Shown here: in pieces, positions 17,602 to 24,739 of the stretch
Position numbering within the stretch: position 1 is the first letter of the stretch
How the letters are laid out: every line of letters starts with the position of its first letter
NCBI GenBank assembly: GCA_002397315.1
Contig: DHAE01000017.1
Span: 1-51,543, forward strand
DNA from: Comamonadaceae bacterium UBA4962
GTDB lineage: Bacteria; Pseudomonadota; Gammaproteobacteria; Burkholderiales; Burkholderiaceae_C
Length of the DNA stretch: 51,543 bases
Reading direction: 5' to 3'
The notes under the pieces: generated by a model
What the model was told of the DNA's origin: nothing
The model's input: the letters and a program-made list of their open reading frames with translations, nothing else
The model's database searches: none
Program-made: the position numbers and the translations under genes

Positions 17602-18966
17602 CTACCGCGCCGGCATATCCTTCTCCGTGTAGCAGAGGCTCACCGTCGCATCCCCCGGAATCGCCGGCATGGTCGCCTCCCACGCTTCCCAGGCCTGCAC
17701 CATCTCCGCCAGCCTCCCCGGCTGCAGCGGCGCCAGGTTCGCCCGCTCGCGCTCGTCCTGCGCGAGGTTGAAGAGGTAATCCACACCGTCCACCCGCAGG
17801 TATTTCCAGTCGCCGTGCCGCATGGCGCGCTGGCCGCGGTGGTTCATGCGCCAGAACAGCGGGCGGTCGGCGGTCCAGGCCGCGTCGTGCAGCAGGGGAG
17901 CGAGGGTCTGGCCGTCCCACGGGTAATCGGGGTGCGGCTGCGCGCCGCCCAGCTCCAGCATCGTGGCGCTCCAATCCATCGTCAGGCAGGGCTGGGCGCT
18001 GGTGCCGCCGGGGGCGATGGCGGCGGGCCAGTGGGCGATCCAGGGCACGCGGATGCCGCCTTCGGTCAGGTCCATCTTGCCGCCGACCAGGGGCCAGTTG
18101 TCGGAGAAGCGTTCGCCGCCGTTGTCGCTGGTGAAGACGACGAGGGTGTCGCGCTCCAGGCCGTGGGCGCGGAGCGTGTCCATGATGCGGCCGATGCCTT
18201 CGTCCATGTGGTGGACCATGCGGCGGTAGGTTTCCACGTTGCCGCCGGCCAGGTGGTAGATCGCCTGCTTGCTCTCGCGCAATTCGTGGGCCAGGGCCTC
18301 GTCGTCGCGGGTTTCCCAGGGCCAGTGGGGGGCGGTGTAGTGCACGCTCAGGAAGAACGGCGTGCCCTGTTTTGCGCCATCCGCCATGCGCGCGATGTAG
18401 TCCACCGCGTGGTCGGTGATGAGGTCGGTGAGGTAGCCCTCCTGGGCTTTTTCCTCTTCGCCGAACCAGAGGTCGTGCGTGCCGTTGGCGCCGCAGTGGG
18501 TGAAGTAGTCCACGCCGCCGGACATGGGGCCGAAGAATTCCTCGTAGCCCGATTTCAACGGGCTGAAATGCGGCGGGTAGCCCAGGTGCCATTTGCCCAT
18601 GAGGGCGGTGCGGTAGCTGGCGTCCTTCAGCAGCGAGGGCAGCGTGGGGTGCGCGGGCGGCAGGCCCAGGCGGTCGTTGCCGCGGGTGGCGGTGCGGATC
18701 GGTTCCTCGGCCGCGCCGCGCAGGCGGTACTGGTAGCGCGCCGTCATGAGCGCGAAGCGCGTGGGCGAGCAGACGGGCGAGTTGGAGTAGCCCTGGGTGA
18801 GCTTCAGGCCGTTGGCGGCGAGTGCGTCCAGCACGGGCGATACCGGGCCGAAGGCGGCATCGCGGCCTCCGTAGCACCCCAGGTCGGCATAGCCGAGGTC
18901 GTCGGCGACGATGAAGACGATGTGGGGCCGCGGCGCGGTGCGGTCTGTGGGGGTGTTCAACGGCAT
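17602..18966 (-). CDS. Cys-type sulfatase (arylsulfatase family)
   Basis: The 454-residue protein is a sulfatase of the alkaline-phosphatase superfamily that hydrolyses sulfate esters. It has the metal-binding IVFIVADDLGYADLG (D22, D23), the signature C66-S-P-T-R70 whose cysteine must be converted to formylglycine, HYTAPHWPW in the middle and the later metal site VFTSDNGGE. No signal peptide is visible, so it appears cytoplasmic. ATG 18966 lies five bases after the stop of the Bug receptor gene, making a two-gene operon. The pairing suggests uptake of a sulfated or sulfonated organic compound followed by desulfation. A broken copy of this gene lies at 16711-16822. Confidence 0.92.
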   Translation of the reverse strand: MPLNTPTDRTAPRPHIVFIVADDLGYADLGCYGGRDAAFGPVSPVLDALAANGLKLTQGYSNSPVCSPTRFALMTARYQYRLRGAAEEPIRTATRGNDRLGLPPAHPTLPSLLKDASYRTALMGKWHLGYPPHFSPLKSGYEEFFGPMSGGVDYFTHCGANGTHDLWFGEEEKAQEGYLTDLITDHAVDYIARMADGAKQGTPFFLSVHYTAPHWPWETRDDEALAHELRESKQAIYHLAGGNVETYRRMVHHMDEGIGRIMDTLRAHGLERDTLVVFTSDNGGERFSDNWPLVGGKMDLTEGGIRVPWIAHWPAAIAPGGTSAQPCLTMDWSATMLELGGAQPHPDYPWDGQTLAPLLHDAAWTADRPLFWRMNHRGQRAMRHGDWKYLRVDGVDYLFNLAQDERERANLAPLQPGRLAEMVQAWEAWEATMPAIPGDATVSLCYTEKDMPAR

Positions 18967-18971
18967 GGCGC

Positions 18972-19952
18972 TCACGGGCGATAGCCCGAGTTGCGGATCA
19001 CGGGCTCCCACTGCCTGCGGTAGGCGGCGATGCTCTCGCGCGTCTGCGCGGGCGTGCTCACCACCGGGTCGAGGTGGTTGGCCTTGAACTGCTTGATGAC
19101 CTCCTTGTCCTGCATCGCCTTGTGGACGGCGGCGGCATAGCGGTCCACCTGCGCGGCGGGCATGGAGCGGGGCGCGAACAGCGTGTTCCAGCCGGAGGCC
19201 GCCAGGTCCACACCGGACTGCCGCAGCGTGGGCACCTGGGGCAGATCCGGCAGACGCTGTTCGCTGGAGACGGCCAGCAGGCGCAGCTTGCCGGCCTCGA
19301 ACTGGGGCTGCAGGGCATCGAGCGTGTCCACGGCGACGGGAATCTGGCCGCCGATCAGGTCGGTGAGCAGCGGTGCCGATCCGCGGTAGCCCACGGCCTC
19401 GGCGGCCACGCCGGCCTTCTGGCCCAGCATGAGCGCGAAGAAGTGCGGCAGGCTGCCGGTGGCGGGTACGCCGATGTTGGCAGAGCGCGGGTTGGCGCGC
19501 ATCCAGGCCAGCAGGTGCTGCAGTTCGCGCACGGGCACGGCGGCGCCCACCGCCACGCCGAAGACGTAGTTGTTCACCTCGCTCACGGGCACGAAGTCCT
19601 GCTCGGGCTGGTAGCCGAGGTCGCTCACCACCAGCGGCGAGACGACCATCACCGCGGGGTTGGCGAGCAGCAGCAGCGGCGGGTTGGCGGGCGCGTTCTT
19701 CACGTACTGGGCGGAGACGCGGCCGCCCGCGCCCACCTTGTTCTCGACGATGACGGGCATGCCCAGCTCGTGCTGCAGCCGGTCGGCCACGATGCGGGCG
19801 ACGCGGTCGCTCGATCCGCCGGCGGCGTAGCCCACGACGATGCGCAGGGGTGTTTCCTGCGCCAGCGCGGCGCCCGCGCCCAACGAGGCGGCGGTGCCCA
19901 GCAGGGCCGGGCGGGCCAGGGTGTTCAAGAGGAATTCGCGGCGTCGTGCCAT
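18972..19952 (-). CDS. Tripartite tricarboxylate transporter receptor, TctC/Bug family
   Basis: The 326-residue protein is a periplasmic solute receptor of the Bug/TctC family, abundant in Burkholderiales. The N-terminus ARRREFLLNTLARPALLG contains an RR-x-F-L pattern, so export may use the Tat pathway. Cleavage is likely after AALA at about residue 31. The mature part starts TPLRIVVGYAAGGSSDRVAR and contains VENKVGAGGRVSAQ, both typical. Bug proteins usually bind small carboxylates. It is co-transcribed with the sulfatase and divergent from a MarR regulator 87 bases away. No tctAB genes are adjacent; the pair at 962-2941 lies 16 kb off. Confidence 0.92.
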   Translation of the reverse strand: MARRREFLLNTLARPALLGTAASLGAGAALAQETPLRIVVGYAAGGSSDRVARIVADRLQHELGMPVIVENKVGAGGRVSAQYVKNAPANPPLLLLANPAVMVVSPLVVSDLGYQPEQDFVPVSEVNNYVFGVAVGAAVPVRELQHLLAWMRANPRSANIGVPATGSLPHFFALMLGQKAGVAAEAVGYRGSAPLLTDLIGGQIPVAVDTLDALQPQFEAGKLRLLAVSSEQRLPDLPQVPTLRQSGVDLAASGWNTLFAPRSMPAAQVDRYAAAVHKAMQDKEVIKQFKANHLDPVVSTPAQTRESIAAYRRQWEPVIRNSGYRP

Positions 19953-20005
19953 GGCAGTGCTCCATCAGCGGGGGATGCGCCGCACTGTACGCACTGGCCC
20001 GACAA

Positions 20006-20018
20006 TTGTTTTAATCAA
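20006..20018. promoter_or_regulatory. Candidate MarR-type operator
   Basis: TTGTTTTAATCAA is an imperfect palindrome matching its own reverse complement at 10 of 13 positions (TTGnTTnAAnCAA), the half-site style favoured by MarR proteins. It lies between the divergent bug-sulfatase operon and marR, 22 bases before the marR start. Confidence 0.5.
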
Positions 20019-20039
20019 CCCCGATGAGGAGATTCCCGC

Positions 20040-20663
20040 ATGGCCGCGTCCCGACCCGTGCCTGGCCCCGTCACCGCTCCGCTCGCGCCTTCCGTGCCCG
20101 TACCCGCCCCCCTGCCCGGTGCCGGCCCCCATCCGCTGGCCGAGCCGGCGCAGCCCGGTGACCTGCTGCTCTACCGGCTGGTGAAGCTCGCGGCGTCGTC
20201 GGGCCGGCTGATCACGCGGCTGTGCGAGCGCACGCACGGCATCACGCGGCGCGAGTGGGGCGTGCTGATGTGGCTGGCGCAGGAGCCGGGGCTGCCGCCC
20301 TCGGTGCTGGCGCAGCGGCTGGAGCTGGACCGGGCGCGGGTGTCGCGGGCCGTGACCTCGCTGCAGGCCAAGGGACTGGTGCGCAAGAGCGCCGCGCCGG
20401 CGGGCCAGCCGGCCTCGGCCCTGCACCTGACGGAGGCCGGCACCCGGCTGCATGCCGCGCTGTGGCCGCAGGTGCGGGCCATCAACCAGCAACTGGCGCG
20501 CAGCCTGGAGGCCGACCACCTGGAGCAACTGGCGCGCGGGCTCGCGCTGCTGCAGGAAGAGGCCGCGCGGCTGGAGCGGCAGGCGCCGGAAGCACCGCCG
20601 TTCCCTCCACGCAGCGGGGGCGCACGCCACCGGGAGCCCGCGGGCAGCCCTCCGGCGTCTTGA
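20040..20663 (+). CDS. MarR family transcriptional regulator
   Basis: The 207-residue protein has a proline-rich leader of about 40 residues, then the MarR winged helix domain: LLLYRLVKLAASSGRLITRLCE, ITRREWGVLMWLAQ, PPSVLAQRLELDRARVSRAVTSLQAKGLV and a wing with QPASALHLTEAG. The C-terminal tail after about residue 180 is unstructured. ATG 20040 follows GAGGAGATTCCC. It is divergent from the Bug receptor/sulfatase operon and probably represses it until an aromatic or related ligand is present. The 64 bases after its stop lead to hemE with no sign of shared function. Confidence 0.9.
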   Translation: MAASRPVPGPVTAPLAPSVPVPAPLPGAGPHPLAEPAQPGDLLLYRLVKLAASSGRLITRLCERTHGITRREWGVLMWLAQEPGLPPSVLAQRLELDRARVSRAVTSLQAKGLVRKSAAPAGQPASALHLTEAGTRLHAALWPQVRAINQQLARSLEADHLEQLARGLALLQEEAARLERQAPEAPPFPPRSGGARHREPAGSPPAS

Positions 20664-20726
20664 CCTGGGGCAAGACAGCGGCACGCGCCAAGGCCCCGCG
20701 CCGGACGCGCCTGCGACAATGGCCGG

Positions 20727-21839
20727 ATGACTTTCGCCCCGCTCCAGAACGACACCTTCCTGCGCGCCTGCCGCCGCCAGGCCACCGACTACACGCCCCT
20801 GTGGCTGATGCGCCAGGCCGGCCGCTACCTGCCGGAATACAAGGCGACGCGCGCGCGGGCGGGCAGTTTCATGGGGCTGGCGACGAACGTGGATTACGCC
20901 ACCGAGGTGACGCTGCAGCCCCTGGAGCGTTTTCCGCTGGATGCGGCGATCCTGTTCTCCGACATCCTGACGGTGCCCGACGCGATGGGCCTGGGCCTGT
21001 CGTTCGCCGAGGGCGAGGGCCCGCGCTTCGCCCGGGTGGTGCGCGACGAGGCCGCTGTGGCCGAACTCGCCGTGCCCGACATGGACAAGCTGCGCTACGT
21101 GTTCGATGCGGTGACCTCCATCCGCCGCTCGCTCGGCGGCCGGGTGCCGCTGATCGGGTTCTCCGGCAGCCCCTGGACGCTGGCCTGCTACATGGTGGAG
21201 GGCAAGGGCAGCGACGACTACCGGCTGGTGAAGACGCTGATGTATTCCCGCCCGGACCTGATGCACCGCATCCTGGCGATCAATGCCGATGCCGTGGCCG
21301 CCTATCTGAATGCGCAGATCGACGCGGGCGCGCAGGCGGTGATGGTGTTCGACAGCTGGGGCGGCGTGCTGGCGGACGGCGCCTTCCAGGAATTCAGCCT
21401 GGCCTATACCCGGCGCGTGCTGGCGCAACTGAAGCGCACCGGGGTGGACGGCACCGACGTGCCGCGCATCGTGTTCACCAAGGGCGGCGCGCTCTGGCTG
21501 GAAGACATGAACGGCCTCGATTGCGAGGTGCTGGGCCTGGACTGGACGGCCAACCTGGCACGCGCCCGCGCCCTGGTGGGCGGCGCCGTGGGCGGCCCGG
21601 GCAAGGCGCTGCAGGGCAACATCGACCCGAACGTGCTGTTCGCCCCGCCGGAGACCGTCGCCGCGCAGGCGCGCGCCGTGCTGGACGCCTTCGGCAGGCC
21701 GCACACCGACCGCGGCACGACCGGCCCGACGCACATCTTCAACCTGGGCCACGGCATCAGCCAGCACACGCCGCCGGAGCACGTCGCCGCGCTGGTGGAG
21801 GCCGTGCACACCTACTCGCGGACGCTGCGGGGGGGCTGA
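20727..21839 (+). CDS. hemE: Uroporphyrinogen III decarboxylase
   Basis: The 370-residue cytoplasmic enzyme removes four carboxyl groups from uroporphyrinogen III to give coproporphyrinogen III in haem synthesis. The family signature PLWLMRQAGRYLPEYKATRA lies at about residues 21-40. Other conserved parts are FSDILTVPDAMGLGLSF, GFSGSPWTLACYMVEG (about 145-160), FDSWGGVLAD and the C-terminal LGHGISQHTPPEHVAALVEAVH. Length and motifs are complete. A housekeeping gene often found near priA in betaproteobacteria. It is followed by a 700-base stretch without a gene that carries DnaA boxes. Confidence 0.98.
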   Translation: MTFAPLQNDTFLRACRRQATDYTPLWLMRQAGRYLPEYKATRARAGSFMGLATNVDYATEVTLQPLERFPLDAAILFSDILTVPDAMGLGLSFAEGEGPRFARVVRDEAAVAELAVPDMDKLRYVFDAVTSIRRSLGGRVPLIGFSGSPWTLACYMVEGKGSDDYRLVKTLMYSRPDLMHRILAINADAVAAYLNAQIDAGAQAVMVFDSWGGVLADGAFQEFSLAYTRRVLAQLKRTGVDGTDVPRIVFTKGGALWLEDMNGLDCEVLGLDWTANLARARALVGGAVGGPGKALQGNIDPNVLFAPPETVAAQARAVLDAFGRPHTDRGTTGPTHIFNLGHGISQHTPPEHVAALVEAVHTYSRTLRGG

Positions 21840-22537
21840 GAACCGGGCCCGACCCAGCCGCGTGGCGGTGCCGGGGCTCGGCAGTAGCCCACGGATACGG
21901 CCGGGTCGTCCGGGCGCCACTTATTCACACCGCGGCACACGCTGCAATGCAGCATTCGTCGGCTGGAGCGCTGGCGGCGGTGCTCCGAAGATTTTTGCAG
22001 CGCGCCGCTAAGTCGTTGATTCATATGGATGCGCGGCATGTGCCGAAAAACCGGGCATTGCGCCAGAACCCTGTGCCATCAAGGACCTGCGCGGTGTGCA
22101 CAGGGGATATCAACAAAGTTATCCACAGAAATCCGGGGTTTTCCCAAAAAGTCCGGAAAATCAAGCACTTGCCGAGCAAACCGCACGCCGCACTGCACCC
22201 GAAAGGCCTGCCTAGCACATTCCAGGGCGCGGCGGAACTCTTGACAAGAGGACTTATGCACACTCTGGAAGGGGCAGACCTGTAACAATCCACAGGCATC
22301 CGCTAGCGAAGGAACATGAGATAGGTGGCTCAAACTCCTTGATTCGTAAGGATTTTTTCCGATGCTGCCCCGTTGCCATGCCACCCGGGCAGGCACGGTC
22401 ATGCACCGCCTGCCCCCTGGCTGTCCACGGATGCCCACAAAGTTATCCACAGATCGGCCAAAAACGTCTTCCGTCCGGCTTCCCGCACCTTGTTCCCGCT
22501 TGGGGCAGACTCCGGCGCTGCCGCCGATACTCGCACC
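21840..22537. promoter_or_regulatory. hemE-priA intergenic region with a cluster of DnaA boxes
   Basis: About 700 bases hold no convincing gene. Four sites match the DnaA box TTATnCACA exactly, all on the plus strand: 21921-21929 (TTATTCACA), 22119-22127 (TTATCCACA), 22254-22262 (TTATGCACA) and 22444-22452 (TTATCCACA). The second and fourth share the longer context AAAGTTATCCACAGA. A weaker copy, CAATCCACA, is at 22286-22294. The stretch from about 22110 to 22180 is richer in A and T than its surroundings and contains several A/T runs. TTATnCACA is rare at this base composition, so the cluster is unlikely to be chance. It may titrate DnaA, regulate priA, or form an origin-like element. Confidence 0.75.
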
Positions 22538-24727
22538 GTGCCTTCTTCCGATTCCTCTCTGCCCGCCCCGTCCGCTGCCCTTCCCTCCGATCCCGTGATC
22601 GTGTCGGTGGCGGTGCAGACGCCTGCGCACAGCACGGTGGGCGATCCGCTGAGCTATGCGAGCCCGGTGCCGATCGCGCCGGGCACCCTGGTGCGCGTGC
22701 CGCTGGGTTCGCGCGAGGTGCTGGGCGTGGTGTGGGACCCGCCGTCGGATGCCGCGCCGCTGCCCGCAGGCGCGGCCGTGCGGCCCGTGGCGGGTGTGCT
22801 GGACGGCCTGGCGCCGCTGGATGCGTCGTGGCGCCGCCTGGTGGCGTTCGCGGCCCGCTATTACCAGCGCGCGGTGGGCGAGGTGGCGCTGGCCGCGCTG
22901 CCGCCGCAGTTGCGCGACCTCACGCCGGTGCAGCTCGCGCGGCGGCTGAAGCGCACCCCTGCCGCATCCCCGCCCGCCCCGCCCATGGCCGCCGAGGCCG
23001 CGCCGCCGTATGCGGGTGAACCCCACGACCTGAGCCCCGAACAGCAGGCAGCGACGGAGCGCATCGCGGCCGAGCCCGGCCCGTTCCTGCTCTACGGCAG
23101 CACGGGCAGCGGCAAGACCGAGGTGTACCTGCGCTGCGTACAACAGGCCCTGGCCGCCGACCCCGCCGCGCAGGCGCTGGTGATGGTGCCGGAGATCAAC
23201 CTCACGCCGCAGCTGGAGGCGCGCTTCCTCGCGCGCTTCGCACCGGTCTACGGCGCGGACAGCGTCGTCTCGCTGCACAGCGGCATGACGAATCCGCAGC
23301 GGCTGAAAAGCTGGCTGGCCGCGCATTCCGGCCAGGCGCGCATCGTGCTCGGCACGCGCATGGCGGTGTTCGCGAGCCTGCCGGGCCTGGCGCTGATCGT
23401 GGTGGACGAGGAGCACGACGCGAGCTACAAGCAGCAGGAAGGCGCGCGCTATTCCGCACGCGACCTGGCGATCTGGCGCGGGCGCGAACAGGGCGCGAAA
23501 GTGATCCTCGGCTCGGCGACGCCATCGCTGGAGAGCTGGCACGCGAGCCGCCCGCCCGCCGAGGGCGATCCGGGCGGGCGGTACCTGCGGCTGCACATGC
23601 CCAGCCGCATCGGCGCGGGCGCGCTGCCGCGCGTGCGGCTGGTGGACATGGCGCAGCAGCCGCGCGGCGCGGTGTTCTCGCCGCCGCTCGTGGCCGCCAT
23701 CACCGAACGCGTGGAGCGCGGCGAGCAGTGCCTGGTGCTGCTGAACCGCCGCGGCTTCGCCCCGGTGCTGCACTGCACCGAATGCGGCTGGAAGAGCGAC
23801 TGCCCGCACTGCAGCGCCCACCAGGTGTTCCACAAGATCGACCGCACGCTGCGCTGCCACCACTGTGGGTTCGCGCAGCGCGTGCCCTACGCCTGCCCGG
23901 GCTGCGGCAACCCGGACATCGCGCCGATCGGCCGCGGCACCGAGCAGCTCGAGGAACAGCTCGCCCAACTGCTGCGCAACGTCATCACGCCGGAGCGCCG
24001 AGCCGCGCGCGTGGCGCGCATCGATGCCGACACCACCAAGGCCAAGGGTGCGCTGGAGGAACAGCTCGCCCAGGTGCACGCCGGCGAGGTGGACGTGCTG
24101 GTGGGCACGCAGATGGTGGCCAAGGGACACGATTTCCGGCGCATCACGCTGGTGGCGGCGGTGCAGCCGGACGGCGCATTGTTCTCCAGCGACTTCCGGG
24201 CGCCCGAGCGCCTGTTCGCGCTGCTGATGCAGGCCGCGGGCCGCGCGGGCCGCGATGCGGCGTACGTGGCGGCCCAGGGCGGCCCCTGCGAGATGTGGGT
24301 GCAGACCTACCACGCGGACCATGCCGTGTACGCGGCGCTGCGCCGGCACGATTACCCGGCCTTCGCCGGGCGGCAGCTCGAAGAGCGCGCCGAGGCCGCG
24401 ATGCCGCCGTTCGCGTTCCAGGCGCTGGTGCGCGCCGACGCGCGCACGCAGGAGGTGGCGCAGGGCTTCCTGAACGCGTGCGCCGAGGCGGCGCGGGAGG
24501 CCGGGTTGCCGGGGCTGGAGCACGTGACGATCTTTCCGCCGGTGCCGCTGGCGATCCAGCGCGTGGCCGACGTGGAGCGCGCGCAGATGCTGCTGGAGAG
24601 CCCGAGCCGCGCGGCGCTGCAGCGCTTCCTCGCGGCCTGGCAGCCGCTGCTGCACGCCTGCCGCTCGGACCCGGCGCACCGGGGGCTGGTGCGCTGGCTG
24701 GTGGACGTGGACCCGCTGGCGATCTGA
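22538..24727 (+). CDS. priA: Primosomal replication restart helicase PriA
   Basis: The 729-residue protein reloads replication forks. It has the N-terminal 3'-end-binding domain, a Walker A site GSTGSGKT from residue 187, the DEEH helicase motif at 290-293 within VVDEEHDASYKQQ, and the eight-cysteine zinc module beginning CTECGWKSDCPHC and ending CPGCGNPDI. The later motif VGTQMVAKGHDF is also present. The start is uncertain: GTG 22538 is used, GTG 22595 just before VSVAVQTP is possible, and the frame stays open upstream to 22373 without sense. No strong ribosome-binding site precedes either. It lies immediately downstream of the DnaA-box cluster, an attractive position for replication-linked control. 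Confidence 0.95.
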   Translation: MPSSDSSLPAPSAALPSDPVIVSVAVQTPAHSTVGDPLSYASPVPIAPGTLVRVPLGSREVLGVVWDPPSDAAPLPAGAAVRPVAGVLDGLAPLDASWRRLVAFAARYYQRAVGEVALAALPPQLRDLTPVQLARRLKRTPAASPPAPPMAAEAAPPYAGEPHDLSPEQQAATERIAAEPGPFLLYGSTGSGKTEVYLRCVQQALAADPAAQALVMVPEINLTPQLEARFLARFAPVYGADSVVSLHSGMTNPQRLKSWLAAHSGQARIVLGTRMAVFASLPGLALIVVDEEHDASYKQQEGARYSARDLAIWRGREQGAKVILGSATPSLESWHASRPPAEGDPGGRYLRLHMPSRIGAGALPRVRLVDMAQQPRGAVFSPPLVAAITERVERGEQCLVLLNRRGFAPVLHCTECGWKSDCPHCSAHQVFHKIDRTLRCHHCGFAQRVPYACPGCGNPDIAPIGRGTEQLEEQLAQLLRNVITPERRAARVARIDADTTKAKGALEEQLAQVHAGEVDVLVGTQMVAKGHDFRRITLVAAVQPDGALFSSDFRAPERLFALLMQAAGRAGRDAAYVAAQGGPCEMWVQTYHADHAVYAALRRHDYPAFAGRQLEERAEAAMPPFAFQALVRADARTQEVAQGFLNACAEAAREAGLPGLEHVTIFPPVPLAIQRVADVERAQMLLESPSRAALQRFLAAWQPLLHACRSDPAHRGLVRWLVDVDPLAI

Positions 24728-24739
24728 CGCGCGCCGCGC

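Noticed and set aside
21840..22300. Short open frames in the hemE-priA gap (for example 22029-22244)
   Set aside because: They contain the DnaA boxes, lack ribosome-binding sites and show no protein-like composition.
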